Below are positions 15,635 through 25,500 of a DNA stretch of 64,000 nucleotides, one piece after another. The notes under the pieces were generated by a model that had not been told where the DNA came from, ran no database searches, and was given only the letters and a program-made list of their open reading frames with translations. Source of the DNA: SB15 sp964639245 (GTDB taxonomy: Bacteria > Chloroflexota > Anaerolineae > Aggregatilineales > J027); the NCBI GenBank assembly GCA_964639245.1, contig CAZXCU010000001.1, positions 124,001-188,000 on the forward strand, given 5' to 3'. The position numbers and the translations under genes are program-made. Each line of letters begins with the position of its first letter. Within the stretch, counting starts at the first letter, position 1.

Positions 15635-18442
15635 ATGATCGGTAAAGTTGCCAAGAAAATTTTTGGAGACCCCAACGAGCGCTCCATCCGACAGTATCAA
15701 GCCAGCGTCGAGAAAATCAACGCGCTTGAGCCGCAAATGCAGGCGTTGGCGGATGGTCAACTGCGGGCTAAAACGGCTGAATTTCGCCAGCGTTTAGCCA
15801 AGGGTGAAACATTGGATGATTTGCTGGTAGAAGCCTATGCGCTGGTGCGAGAAGCCAGCCGCCGCACAACTGGCCTGCGCCATTTTGATGTGCAGATGAT
15901 TGGTGGGATGGTGCTGCACAGTGGGCAAATCGCCGAAATGCGAACGGGGGAAGGCAAAACGCTGGTTGCGACGCTGCCCCTCTATCTAAATGCGTTAAGC
16001 GGCAAGGGCGCACACCTTGTGACCCCGAATGATTATCTGTCCAAGGTCGGGGTGCAGTTGATGGGGCCGATTTATCACTTTTTGGGCATGACCACGGGGG
16101 TAATTCAAAGTCAGGGTAACGACCCCAGCATGAGTTCTTTTGTCTATGACCCGGAATATCATTCGGAAGATGAGCGTTACGAAAATTTGCGCCCGGTCAG
16201 CCGCAAAGAAGCCTATGATGCCGATATTACCTATGGCACAAATAATGAATTCGGGTTTGATTATCTGCGGGATAACATGGTACGCGAAAAAGCCCGTATG
16301 GCGCAGCGCGGACATGCCTTCGCTATCATTGACGAAGTAGACAACATCCTGATTGATGAAGCCCGTACCCCGCTAATTATCTCTGGCACAGCCCAGAAAC
16401 CTTCTGATTTATACAGCTATTTTTCTAAATTGGTACGTCCTCTGAAGCCATCTTCCGATGAAAGCATTGAACTTGAAGCGCCCGACGGGGACTACGTATA
16501 CGAAATTAAGGATAAAACCGTTTATTTAACTGAAAAAGGAATTGAACGGATTGAAAGCGGAGCGCGGCGGGATGGGCGTTTAAACGCCGAAAGTTTGTAT
16601 CATCCTGATAACGCGGACATGATTCCTTACTTGGATAATGCGCTGCGGGCGAATGTGGCCTATGAACTCGATAAAGATTATGTGGTGATGGATGGTCAGG
16701 TCATCATCGTGGATGAGTTCACCGGACGTTTGATGCACGGACGGCGTTTTTCGGAAGGGCTGCATCAAGCTATTGAGGCCAAAGAAGGGGTTGAAGTTCG
16801 GCGCGAAAATGTGACGCTGGCGACGATTACCTTCCAGAATTATTTCCGTAAATATGATAAATTGGCCGGGATGACCGGGACTGCCGCCACCGAATCCACT
16901 GAATTTGAGAAAATTTATAACCTCGAAGTCACGATCATTCCGACCCACAGACCGACCCAGCGTATTGATTACGAAGACCTCATCTACATGAACGAGAAAG
17001 CCAAGTTTGATGCAGTGGTTGAGGATATTCGAGAACGGCAAGCCGCCGGGCAACCGGTGCTGGTGGGGACGGTAGCGATTGAAACTTCCGAACGACTCTC
17101 TAAATTGCTAACCCGTTCGGGGGTGCCGCATGAGGTTTTAAACGCCAAACAACACTTCCGCGAAGCCAATATTATCGCCCAAGCAGGTCGGCTCGGCGCA
17201 GTGACCATCGCAACCAATATGGCGGGACGCGGGGTAGATATTTTGCTGGGTGGGAATCCTGAGGGATTAGCACGGGAAAATCTGCGGCGGCAGGGACATG
17301 ACCTTGCTCAGGTAGAAGATGATCTGTGGGAAAAAGCACTCAAGGAAGCCGAGCATACCTGTGCAACTGACCGTGAAAAAGTTATTGCGGCGGGCGGTTT
17401 GTATGTGCTGGGAACAGAACGGCATGAAGCAAGGCGCATTGATAACCAGTTGCGCGGGCGTTCGGGTCGGCAAGGCGATCCGGGGGAAAGCCGTTTTTAC
17501 CTGAGTCTTGAAGATGACTTGATGAAACGCTTTGGTGGGGATCGGGTCAAAGGCTTCATGGATTGGGCGAATATGCCCGAAGAAGAAGCCATCCAGAACC
17601 GTATGATTAGCAAATCCATCGAACAAGCCCAGATTCGTGTTGAAGGCCACAACTTTGATATTCGTAAACGGGTGCTGGAATACGATGATGTGGTCAACAA
17701 ACAACGGGAAGCGATTTACGACCAGCGCCGCGAAATTCTGGATGCCAAACCCGGTGTAATGCGCGAGAAAATTCATCGCCTCATCGCAGAAGAAATTGGC
17801 GCATTGTGCGATTCGCATTTGGAAGGCAACCCTGACCAGTGGAATCTGGAAGAACTCTACCGTGCTGCATTGAATATTTACCCTGTTCCAACGAGCATCA
17901 CGCCTGACCACTGGCACCACCATTCGGCAGAGGAAATTGAAGCAGAACTCTTGAAGGGAGCGCTGCAAGTTTACGAAACCAAAATGCAAGAAGTCGGCGG
18001 TTCGGACACCATGGATTTGATTGAACGCGACATTACTTTGCAAATCATAGACCGTTTGTGGGTGCGTCACCTGACAGATTTGTCGGTGCTGCGCGAAGGA
18101 ATTGGGCTGCAAGGCTTACGTGGGCGAAATCCGTTGGTGGAATACCAAATTGAGGGTTTCCAGATGTACCAAGCGCTGCAAGAAGAAATTCAGTCCGAAG
18201 TGGTGCGCTGGATTTTCCGTTTGCAAATCGCCAAACAACAGGAACAGCAGGTACAAAATATCCGGGCGGTGCATCCCGCCAGTGGGAATGGCAGCAGCGC
18301 TCCCGAAAAACCGCAACCCGTTCGTTCTACCTCCAAAGATAAATTAGGACGGAATGATCCGTGCTGGTGTGGGAGTGGCAAAAAGTATAAAAATTGCCAT
18401 TTGCGCGCTGACCAGCAGGAAAAAGACGCACTTAAACAGTAA
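15635..18442 (+). CDS. secA: Preprotein translocase ATPase SecA
   Basis: 935 residues, a usual length. Walker A MRTGEGKT is at 102-109 and the Walker B/DEAD-like DEVD at 233-236 within IIDEVDNILIDEARTPLIIS. The helicase motif region TNMAGRGVDILLGGNP and the later GTERHEARRIDNQLRGRSGRQGD (in two parts) are intact. The C-terminus carries the SEC-C zinc finger CWCGSGKKYKNCH, which contacts SecB or ribosomes in other bacteria. SecA drives export of unfolded proteins through SecYEG. The gene is monocistronic: own promoter and strong terminator. Confidence 0.98.
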   Translation: MIGKVAKKIFGDPNERSIRQYQASVEKINALEPQMQALADGQLRAKTAEFRQRLAKGETLDDLLVEAYALVREASRRTTGLRHFDVQMIGGMVLHSGQIAEMRTGEGKTLVATLPLYLNALSGKGAHLVTPNDYLSKVGVQLMGPIYHFLGMTTGVIQSQGNDPSMSSFVYDPEYHSEDERYENLRPVSRKEAYDADITYGTNNEFGFDYLRDNMVREKARMAQRGHAFAIIDEVDNILIDEARTPLIISGTAQKPSDLYSYFSKLVRPLKPSSDESIELEAPDGDYVYEIKDKTVYLTEKGIERIESGARRDGRLNAESLYHPDNADMIPYLDNALRANVAYELDKDYVVMDGQVIIVDEFTGRLMHGRRFSEGLHQAIEAKEGVEVRRENVTLATITFQNYFRKYDKLAGMTGTAATESTEFEKIYNLEVTIIPTHRPTQRIDYEDLIYMNEKAKFDAVVEDIRERQAAGQPVLVGTVAIETSERLSKLLTRSGVPHEVLNAKQHFREANIIAQAGRLGAVTIATNMAGRGVDILLGGNPEGLARENLRRQGHDLAQVEDDLWEKALKEAEHTCATDREKVIAAGGLYVLGTERHEARRIDNQLRGRSGRQGDPGESRFYLSLEDDLMKRFGGDRVKGFMDWANMPEEEAIQNRMISKSIEQAQIRVEGHNFDIRKRVLEYDDVVNKQREAIYDQRREILDAKPGVMREKIHRLIAEEIGALCDSHLEGNPDQWNLEELYRAALNIYPVPTSITPDHWHHHSAEEIEAELLKGALQVYETKMQEVGGSDTMDLIERDITLQIIDRLWVRHLTDLSVLREGIGLQGLRGRNPLVEYQIEGFQMYQALQEEIQSEVVRWIFRLQIAKQQEQQVQNIRAVHPASGNGSSAPEKPQPVRSTSKDKLGRNDPCWCGSGKKYKNCHLRADQQEKDALKQ

Positions 18443-18455
18443 TGGCTTGGTTAGA

Positions 18456-18492
18456 GGGTGGTTGGAAGGCTTGCGTGACAACCACCCTTTTT
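18456..18492 (+). terminator. Intrinsic terminator of secA
   Basis: GGGTGGTTG (18456-18464) pairs perfectly with CAACCACCC (18479-18487), followed by TTTTT. The next promoter's -10 starts 4 bases later. Confidence 0.9.
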
Positions 18493-18495
18493 CGT

Positions 18496-18501
18496 TATAA
18501 T
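18496..18501 (+). promoter_or_regulatory. -10 element of the adenosine deaminase promoter
   Basis: A perfect TATAAT just after the secA terminator. Candidate -35 elements (GTGACA at 18475, TTGCGT at 18471) overlap the terminator stem and have poor spacing (15 or 19). The position means transcription begins near 18508, so the downstream GTG at 18530 is the better start for the gene. Confidence 0.5.
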
Positions 18502-18529
18502 AGTGCCATCTTATTCAGGATGGACTCCC

Positions 18530-19618
18530 GTGGCCTTTCAAGTAACCGATGTGATAGACCGCAGCAGTGAATTATGGCGTACTCTGCACGCGCTTCCCAA
18601 AATTGAACTGCATCGTCATCTGGAAGGCTCGATTCGCTTGGAAACGCTGGTCGAAGTTGGCAAGCAGTACGATTTAACCCTGCCCGCTTATGAACCGGAA
18701 GAACTGCGTCCCTTTGTGCAGATGACCGCGCAAGATGCCCAAGACTCCCAGACTTTTTTGAGCAAATTTGAGGTGCTGCGGCGGTTTTTTTGTGCGCCGG
18801 AAGTCATTATGCGGGTGGTGCGGGAATGTATTGAAGATGCCGCCGCCGACCAGATTCGCTATATGGAACTGCGGTTTACCCCCAATGCACTGGCGAAAGC
18901 CAAAGGTTTTCCGCTTCATGAAGTGGTCGATTGGGTGTGCCATACCACCCGCGAGGCGGAAAAAGCCAACAATATCCGTGTGAATCTGATTGTTTCGATG
19001 AATCGACATGAGAACCTTGAAATTGGGGAAAAAACGCTGGAAGTGGCGCTGGAAAATATGGGGCGTGGGGTGGTGGCGCTGGACTTGGCGGGTAAAGAAC
19101 CGGGTTTCCCTGCGCGGCCTTTCAGCAACTTTTTCCGCGAGGCCAAACGGGCTGGTTTGGGGGTGACCATTCATGCCAGTGAATGGGAGGGGTCGGACAA
19201 TGTGCGTGATGCCATTGAAAATATGCGAACAGATCGTATCGGGCATGGCGTGCGGGCAGTCGAGGACTCTGAAGTCATTAAGCTGGCACGCGAACGGCAA
19301 ATTGCGTTTGAAGTGTGTCCCACCAGCAATTTACAAACGGGCGTGGTCGGCTTTGTGGGGCATCATCCGGTGCTGGATTTGCATTACCTGAATATTCCTA
19401 TCACCATTAACACCGATGATCCCGCGATTCACGGGGTGACACTGACCGATGAATATGCGCTAGCGATTCAGGGTTTGGGCATGAGTCAGCATGATATTCA
19501 TGAAATTATTTTGCGGGCGGCGCAGGTGTCCTTTTTGCCCCTGCCTGAACGCGAACAACTTGTTCAAAGCCTTAAGCGCGAATTGGGAACGAGCCAATAT
19601 CGCGGTATTTCACACTAG
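18530..19618 (+). CDS. add: Adenosine deaminase family protein
   Basis: 362 residues from GTG 18530; an earlier in-frame GTG at 18503 would sit at or before the likely transcription start. All metal and catalytic positions of the ADA family are visible: HRH in IELHRHLEGS, HASE (His and catalytic Glu), RIGHG, and the double Asp in INTDDP. The enzyme hydrolyses adenosine, or a related aminopurine, to inosine and ammonia in purine salvage. Some members use adenine or aminodeoxyfutalosine, so the exact substrate is open. A metallo-hydrolase gene follows 9 bases later. Confidence 0.88.
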   Translation: MAFQVTDVIDRSSELWRTLHALPKIELHRHLEGSIRLETLVEVGKQYDLTLPAYEPEELRPFVQMTAQDAQDSQTFLSKFEVLRRFFCAPEVIMRVVRECIEDAAADQIRYMELRFTPNALAKAKGFPLHEVVDWVCHTTREAEKANNIRVNLIVSMNRHENLEIGEKTLEVALENMGRGVVALDLAGKEPGFPARPFSNFFREAKRAGLGVTIHASEWEGSDNVRDAIENMRTDRIGHGVRAVEDSEVIKLARERQIAFEVCPTSNLQTGVVGFVGHHPVLDLHYLNIPITINTDDPAIHGVTLTDEYALAIQGLGMSQHDIHEIILRAAQVSFLPLPEREQLVQSLKRELGTSQYRGISH

Positions 19619-19627
19619 GAGCAGCTT

Positions 19628-20488
19628 TTGTTTCAGATTGGCAAGATTGAAATTCATCTGATTCACGATGGTCAGGTGATGGTGGATGGTGGCGGCCCGT
19701 TTGGACTGGTGCCGCGCAAACTCTGGAGCAGATATTTAAAACCAACCGATGATAACCTTGTGCCAATGAGTTTGACCTGTTTGCTGGTCAAACACGCAGG
19801 TAAAAATATCATTGTGGATACGGGGTTGGGTAACAAACTCGATAAAAAAATGATGGATTTCTGGCAATTGACCCGTCCACACGGCATGTTGTTGGATGGT
19901 TTGGGGCGGTTGGGTTTAACCGCAGCCGATATTGACATCGTGATTGACACCCATTTACACGCTGACCATTGTTCTGGCAATACCTATTTTTCCGAAACGA
20001 TGGACGTGCTGCCCACCTTCCCCAATGCTCAGTATTTTGTGCAGCGCCGTGAATATCAAGACGCGATGAATCCGAATGAACGCACCCGTGCAACGTATGT
20101 CCCTATCAATTATGACCCCCTCTATCAAACCGGTCAGATGACGCTTTTAGAGGGCGATGCAGATATTTTTTCGGGGATTCGCGGGGTGGTTACGCCGGGT
20201 CATACGCCGGGGCATATGAGCGTGTTATTTGAGTCTCATGGCGAGTCGGGGTTATTTTTGTGCGATTTGGCTTCGTATATGGTGAATTTTGAGCGTATCG
20301 CATGGATGACGGCGTATGATGTTGAGCCGTTGGTCACACTGGAAACCAAGCGCATCTGGCAAAAATGGGCGCTGGAAACCCATGCCCTGCTGATTTCTGC
20401 CCATGATACCTTGATTCCTGCCGGATATTTGCAGGCGGATGAAAAAGGCAATCTCAAGGTCGTAAAAGCTGAAACGGAATATGCTTAA
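19628..20488 (+). CDS. Metallo-beta-lactamase fold hydrolase
   Basis: 286 residues from a TTG with GGAG 6 bases upstream. The MBL zinc motifs are complete: THLHADHCSGN, TPGHTPGHMS, the bridging Asp in FLCDLA and a final His in ISAHDTL. The layout resembles the lactonase/AttM group of MBL proteins, but substrate is not predictable; quorum quenching should not be assumed. It is downstream of add in the same unit and overlaps the convergent M23 gene by 4 bases. Confidence 0.85.
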   Translation: MFQIGKIEIHLIHDGQVMVDGGGPFGLVPRKLWSRYLKPTDDNLVPMSLTCLLVKHAGKNIIVDTGLGNKLDKKMMDFWQLTRPHGMLLDGLGRLGLTAADIDIVIDTHLHADHCSGNTYFSETMDVLPTFPNAQYFVQRREYQDAMNPNERTRATYVPINYDPLYQTGQMTLLEGDADIFSGIRGVVTPGHTPGHMSVLFESHGESGLFLCDLASYMVNFERIAWMTAYDVEPLVTLETKRIWQKWALETHALLISAHDTLIPAGYLQADEKGNLKVVKAETEYA

Positions 20489-21399
20489 CAACTGCTGAAT
20501 CCCCTGTCGCCAAAACTCATCGGGTCAACTGGAATTCCATCCAGATAAATTTCGTAGTGGACATGCGGGCCAGAGGAATTGCCCGTGCTGCCCACAAAAC
20601 CAATCACTGCGCCACGTCCGACTTGATCGCCAGCGGCAACATTAAAGCCGCTCAAATGGGCATAGGCCGTGATAAACCGCCCACTTTGAATTTTAATGAT
20701 ATTGCCATACCCTGTGTTGTCCCACCCTGCCGCAATGACCGTGCCACTGTGGGTTGTGAGGACGGGTGTTCCGGCAGAAAGTGCCAAATCGACGGCAGCG
20801 TGCCAGCGACTGTAGTATTGGGTGAGTTGTGCGCCATCCACTGGAAAACCCGACGGCGCACAGCCTTCTTCAATTGGAACAACGATGGGTTCGGGTGGGA
20901 TTTCAGTGGGAAGAGGAAGATCGGTTGGTGGAGGAATATCGGTAGGAATCGGCGGGGCAATGGGCTGCGCTTGCTGAATTTCGACCACCGGAGGATTGGT
21001 CGGTAGTGGAATAAATGTATTAGTTGGCAGGGGGGTAGCCGTCGGAATCGGGGTATTGGTGGCGGGTGGGGGGGTATAGCCGATGGTGGTGGCGGTGGGG
21101 CGTTTGGTGGGTAAGCCTTTGATCCCTTCGACGTAGACAATACTCTGTGGGATGTCCGATGGCCCTTCTAGGAGATTTTGCTGATTGGTGAGTGGGTCGT
21201 TTTGCAGCAGATACGCCACTTGGGTAGGGTTGAGAGCTGCAAACGGTTGGTTGGGATGAATAATCTGGGCGGTGGCGAGTAAATCAACTTTGACATTGGA
21301 TTGGCGGGGTGGGTCAGGGAGCGCGAAAATCAAATAGACAGCAATAGCAGTAAAAAGCGTGATGCCTGCCAGCCAAAAGGGATGCCACCATTTTTTCAT
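20485..21399 (-). CDS. Membrane-anchored M23 (LytM-type) peptidase
   Basis: 304 residues. An N-terminal transmembrane helix (about 9-27) anchors a long Pro/Thr-rich linker (about 95-180) followed by a LytM domain (190-300). The zinc ligands are intact: HAAVD (His and Asp) and HVHYEI near the C-terminus. M23 enzymes cleave peptidoglycan cross-bridges and support cell division or remodelling. A TATAAT on the minus strand lies only about 11 bases before the ATG, so the leader is very short. Confidence 0.87.
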   Translation of the reverse strand: MKKWWHPFWLAGITLFTAIAVYLIFALPDPPRQSNVKVDLLATAQIIHPNQPFAALNPTQVAYLLQNDPLTNQQNLLEGPSDIPQSIVYVEGIKGLPTKRPTATTIGYTPPPATNTPIPTATPLPTNTFIPLPTNPPVVEIQQAQPIAPPIPTDIPPPTDLPLPTEIPPEPIVVPIEEGCAPSGFPVDGAQLTQYYSRWHAAVDLALSAGTPVLTTHSGTVIAAGWDNTGYGNIIKIQSGRFITAYAHLSGFNVAAGDQVGRGAVIGFVGSTGNSSGPHVHYEIYLDGIPVDPMSFGDRGFSSC

Positions 21400-21519
21400 G
21401 TCTTGTTATTATAATAGGGATGGGGATTGAACAAAAAAATCCGTCCAAAGTTGGCTGTCAGAATCCTTCCCTCCGATTATACTTTTCCAAAATGATGGAA
21501 GTCGCAAGGACAACTGCAC

Positions 21520-22518
21520 ATGGGATTTCGCTTTCGTAAAAGTATCAAAATTTTGCCGGGTGTACGAATTAACTTGAGCAAATCTGGCCCGTCGCTTTCG
21601 ATTGGTGGACGCGGGGCGAGTGTCAATGTGGGCGGACGGGGAGCGCGGCTAACGTTGGGAATCCCCGGCACCGGGCTGTACTACACCACACAAGCCTCCG
21701 GCAAAAAATTAGAACAACTGCTGGATAAAGATAAATCGCTGGATTTGAACGCGCTAGAACGGATGACTCTTTCTGAGGAGGAAAAAGCGTTTATTGAAGG
21801 TGTGCAGGCGATGTCCGATGGTAAGGCGGACGCGCTAGAAAAGCTCAAAAAAGCTACCCACTTGGCGGATGGGGCATTTTTCGCCGGGGTGGTGGCGCTG
21901 CACCAGCAGCAGTGGGAGGATGCGCTCCAATTCATGACCCATGCTCATCAAAATCAGGCGGACTTGGGCAAATTGATTGAAAAATATGACCTAGCGGCGG
22001 AAGTATTGCTACCGATTACCGAAGCCATTGACGCACATATCGCCCCGAATCCGCAGGGGGTCATGCTGGTACTGGCAGAAATTTATCAGGCGATGGGGCG
22101 TGAGGCCGAAGCGATAGACATGCTGCAAGGGCTGTACACCGAAAACCCTGAAGATGTGGTGGTGCGGGTTTCGCTGGCGGAACTGCTGCTGCCAACAATT
22201 GGCGAATCGGAATCGGCACAAAAAATCATGAAATTGGCGGAACATGTCGAAAATGAAACGGCGGTTCATGCGGCGCTGCTGCTGTATCGGGCGATGGCAT
22301 TGCGTCATTTAGGGATGGGGGACGTGGCAAAGGATGTCCTTACCGCCACGCTGCGGAAAAAGAAAGACCGTCCCAAAGAATTGCTGCTGGCGCTGCGGTA
22401 TGAGTTGGGGATGTGCCATGAAACGGCGGGAAATGCGGCCTCCGCCAAGAAGGAATGGCAGACTATTTACGCCGAATCGCCCGATTTTGAAGATGTCGCG
22501 CAGAAACTGGGATTGTAA
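21520..22518 (+). CDS. DUF4236 domain protein with TPR-like repeats
   Basis: 332 residues. Residues 1-58 are a DUF4236 domain, recognised by MGFRFRKSIKILPGVRINLS, the following GPSLSIGGRGASVNVGGRG, and GIPGTGLYYT. The remaining about 270 residues are alpha-helical with repeated helix pairs that look like tetratricopeptide repeats (for example GREAEAIDMLQGLYTENPED and SAKKEWQTIYAESPDFEDVA). DUF4236 is a short domain of unknown function. Fusion to TPRs suggests a protein-binding scaffold. AAGGA lies 10 bases before the ATG. The gene ends at a bidirectional terminator. Confidence 0.8.
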   Translation: MGFRFRKSIKILPGVRINLSKSGPSLSIGGRGASVNVGGRGARLTLGIPGTGLYYTTQASGKKLEQLLDKDKSLDLNALERMTLSEEEKAFIEGVQAMSDGKADALEKLKKATHLADGAFFAGVVALHQQQWEDALQFMTHAHQNQADLGKLIEKYDLAAEVLLPITEAIDAHIAPNPQGVMLVLAEIYQAMGREAEAIDMLQGLYTENPEDVVVRVSLAELLLPTIGESESAQKIMKLAEHVENETAVHAALLLYRAMALRHLGMGDVAKDVLTATLRKKKDRPKELLLALRYELGMCHETAGNAASAKKEWQTIYAESPDFEDVAQKLGL

Positions 22519-22520
22519 AA

Positions 22521-22550
22521 AATGCCCCATCACTGGGGCATTTTCTTTTT
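22521..22550. terminator. Bidirectional intrinsic terminator
   Basis: AATGCCCC (22521-22528) pairs with GGGGCATT (22535-22542), with a T-tract to 22550 on the plus strand and an A-run (22517-22522) that serves as the T-tract on the minus strand. It ends both the DUF4236 gene and nrdJ. Confidence 0.9.
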
Positions 22551-22556
22551 GAGATT

Positions 22557-25500
22557 TTAGCACTTGCTAAAACCGCAGGAGTAGCATTTCTGGCAGCCTT
22601 CCTCATACACAAGGGTTGCTGCGCCACATTCGGGGCAAAGGTCGCCTAGCGGGGTTTTTTTGCTGCCGTTGACCTTGAGCGTCGAAGTCTCTTTAATCAA
22701 CATGGGCTGCTGCGATGTTTTGTAGGGCGAAGGCTCGGACTCAGATTGTTTAGCCGCTTCTGCCGTTTCGTTCAGGTATTCTTCAAAAATTTGAGAGAGG
22801 CCATCGGGCAAACTCCGCACGCGATTCGGGCCGAATCCAAGCGGGCTGTCGCCGCCAATGCCTTTCAACTGACGCATGACTTCTTGGAGGCGTTTGTGCG
22901 GGCTGACCGGAGAAGCCAAGCGCAGCAGGTAGGATAAAATGCGCCCCATCGCTTCTGCAACGGCGGTGACTTCCGAACCCGCTTTTGCGGTATGAATAAA
23001 GACCTCAAAGGGTTGTCCCGGCCCTTCACCATTTTCGTTAATGGTGATGTAGGTCGTTCCGGCGGGGGTTTCGGTGCGGAAAGTTTTCCCCACCAAGCGG
23101 CGCGGGCGCGGTTTTTTATCCTCGTTGAACATGCGGATTTGCAGGGGGGAGGCATCGGCAGGAATTTCAACCGCCTGTTCCTGCTGTTTTTTCTTTTCGA
23201 GCGTTTCTTTGGTTTCCAGCACGACTTTATCGCGGCTACCCGTCACATAAACGGTCAAGCCCTTGCAACCGAGTTTCCAGCCCAACATATAGGCTTTAGC
23301 AACATCTTCCTCTGTGGCGGTGGCAGGGGCGTTAATCGTTTTGCTAATGGCATTGTCTACATAAGCCTGCATGACCGCCTGCATCCAGATATGTTCTTCG
23401 ACGCTAATGTCGCTGGCAACCACAAAGGTATTGCGAATATTTTCCGGTAGTTCGGGGATATTCTGGCAGGTGCCAGTATTGTTGACCTTTTCAACAATGG
23501 ATTTGATTTGTGCTTCGCTAAGATTGGCTTCGTTGAGCGCTTTCTGGAACAAGGGGCTGGTATATTGTAAGGGAATCCGGTCATCACTGTTGCCCGCGTT
23601 GTTGACCATGTAACGAATATAGGCCAATGCAAAAACAGGTTCGCAACCGTAGCCTTCGCAACCACTGACGGTAGAAATAGTATTGTGGCTGATGAAGCCA
23701 TTGGCTAAATACGCATGGGTATCGGGTACAGAGATATCATAGGTATCTTGCCAACCACCATCTTCTACGAATGCAATTTCATCATAGAAAATTGGTTGGT
23801 CAATGCACTCAATGAAATTATGCAATCCATCTGTGTACAATTCGTCATGATGGGCTTTGACAAAATTGCTCAAACTTTCACGGGATACGCGAAGTCCATT
23901 TCCCCGCCAGCTTTGCACGCGCTGTCTTTCTAAACCTAATTCAGCAACAGACTGTAGTTTATGAAACTCATTCATTGTCAATGGGATGGTATCGCCCAAT
24001 GTTTTACGACGTGAAACAGGTATAGACGGCATCGCACGGCACAAGTAAGTCAATTGTTGTGCAATTTTTATTGACATATCGGCACTAGCTGTTCTCAAAC
24101 GATAGGCTATAGATTGTCCTAAGCCAGTGGTTTGCAAGTCGGAAGTTGTCAAAATGCCGAGTGTTAGCAGCATGGTTTTTACTTGGTCATGGAACTGCTC
24201 ATTGGTGGTTGTCCATGTTAGATGATGGGCTTGACTCACTGTGCCATCGGCATCAAACAAACCTGCGAGGAAGGCACGGTAAATTTCAGCGTCGTTCGTT
24301 TGCAAAACTGCCATTGGAATATGAGGGTGATAACCTTTACCTGTATGTTCTTCCGTTGGTTTGGCTTTCGCAAAGCCGTTATTGCGCCAGAATTCCACCA
24401 AATTCAGCGAATGAACATCCACGCTCACCAGTTTTGTACTCCGGTTGTCGGTGCTAACCTTCACTTTTGCTGCGAATAGGCTTTCCAATAAATTGGTAAG
24501 GCGGTTAATTGTAGCATTATCGGAAACAGCGAATCGAAGCGAACGAACTTTGAGGCTACCATCGCCCATGAAAAAGCCTACTAAATAGGCTAAATCAGGC
24601 GACATTTGCTTTGGTAGCGTTACTTGGCTGGCGTGGAAGTCAGTTGTTATGGTGGTATTGAGCAAAACTGGTTGAGGTTCGCCAATCAAACCATTCGCTT
24701 GCAATGGAACTTTCATGCCCGGTTTAAGTTCATCCATCCGTCGCCAAACCCAAATGCCATCTTCCCATACGCGAATACGATGCTTGTCTGTGCCTTGTAA
24801 CTTATAACCGCGTTGAGTGGTGACTTTAATGGTATGGTCACGACCATTGATATAGAACTGGGTTGCCGGTTTAATACCGCCCTCGGAAGCTACATTTAAT
24901 TGAATGTCCTGCCACTGCTGCCCACGTATGTTGCCTAAACTTTCGATAGGGAGCAATCCTCTATCTGTAACAACCAACGATCCGGGAATAAGACAACCTG
25001 TAGGTGCGACAGTTAGCTGTGCGCCGTTGCGAATGCCATATTTTTTCAAATCGCGCTGGATTTTCTTCCAATCCAGTTTAGGCCGCCCCCAATTCGTGAC
25101 GTGCGGAACAAGCGGTGTTGGAATCGTCCATTGTAACTCATTCTGGTCATAACGACTGCCTTCAATGGCGGGGAAGGGGTGGTATTCTCTGGCGAGGTCG
25201 ATGCTGGTTTTCATTGTGTGGTAACGGACAAATTCCATAATCTGGCTGGCAAATTCCTGCCCTTCTTTGGAACCGTAGCGCACACCCACAGCATACATCA
25301 AATCGCCCAACCCCATGATGCCCAACCCGATACGGCGTACACGGTCTGCGGCCTCTTTCAACTGCGGCACAGAAGGTACATACGCATTGGCTGTTACTAC
25401 ATGGTCAAGGAAGCGGGTAGACGTTTCGACGGAATCCTGTAATTTTTCCCAATCCACTTTGCCATCGGGGGTGTAATGCTGAGCGAGATTAACACTGCCA

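Noticed and set aside
17267..18112. Long open frame (281 codons) on the minus strand inside secA
   Set aside because: It is a shadow of the secA coding frame. SecA motifs fully explain the region and the antisense product has no recognisable domain or ribosome binding site.
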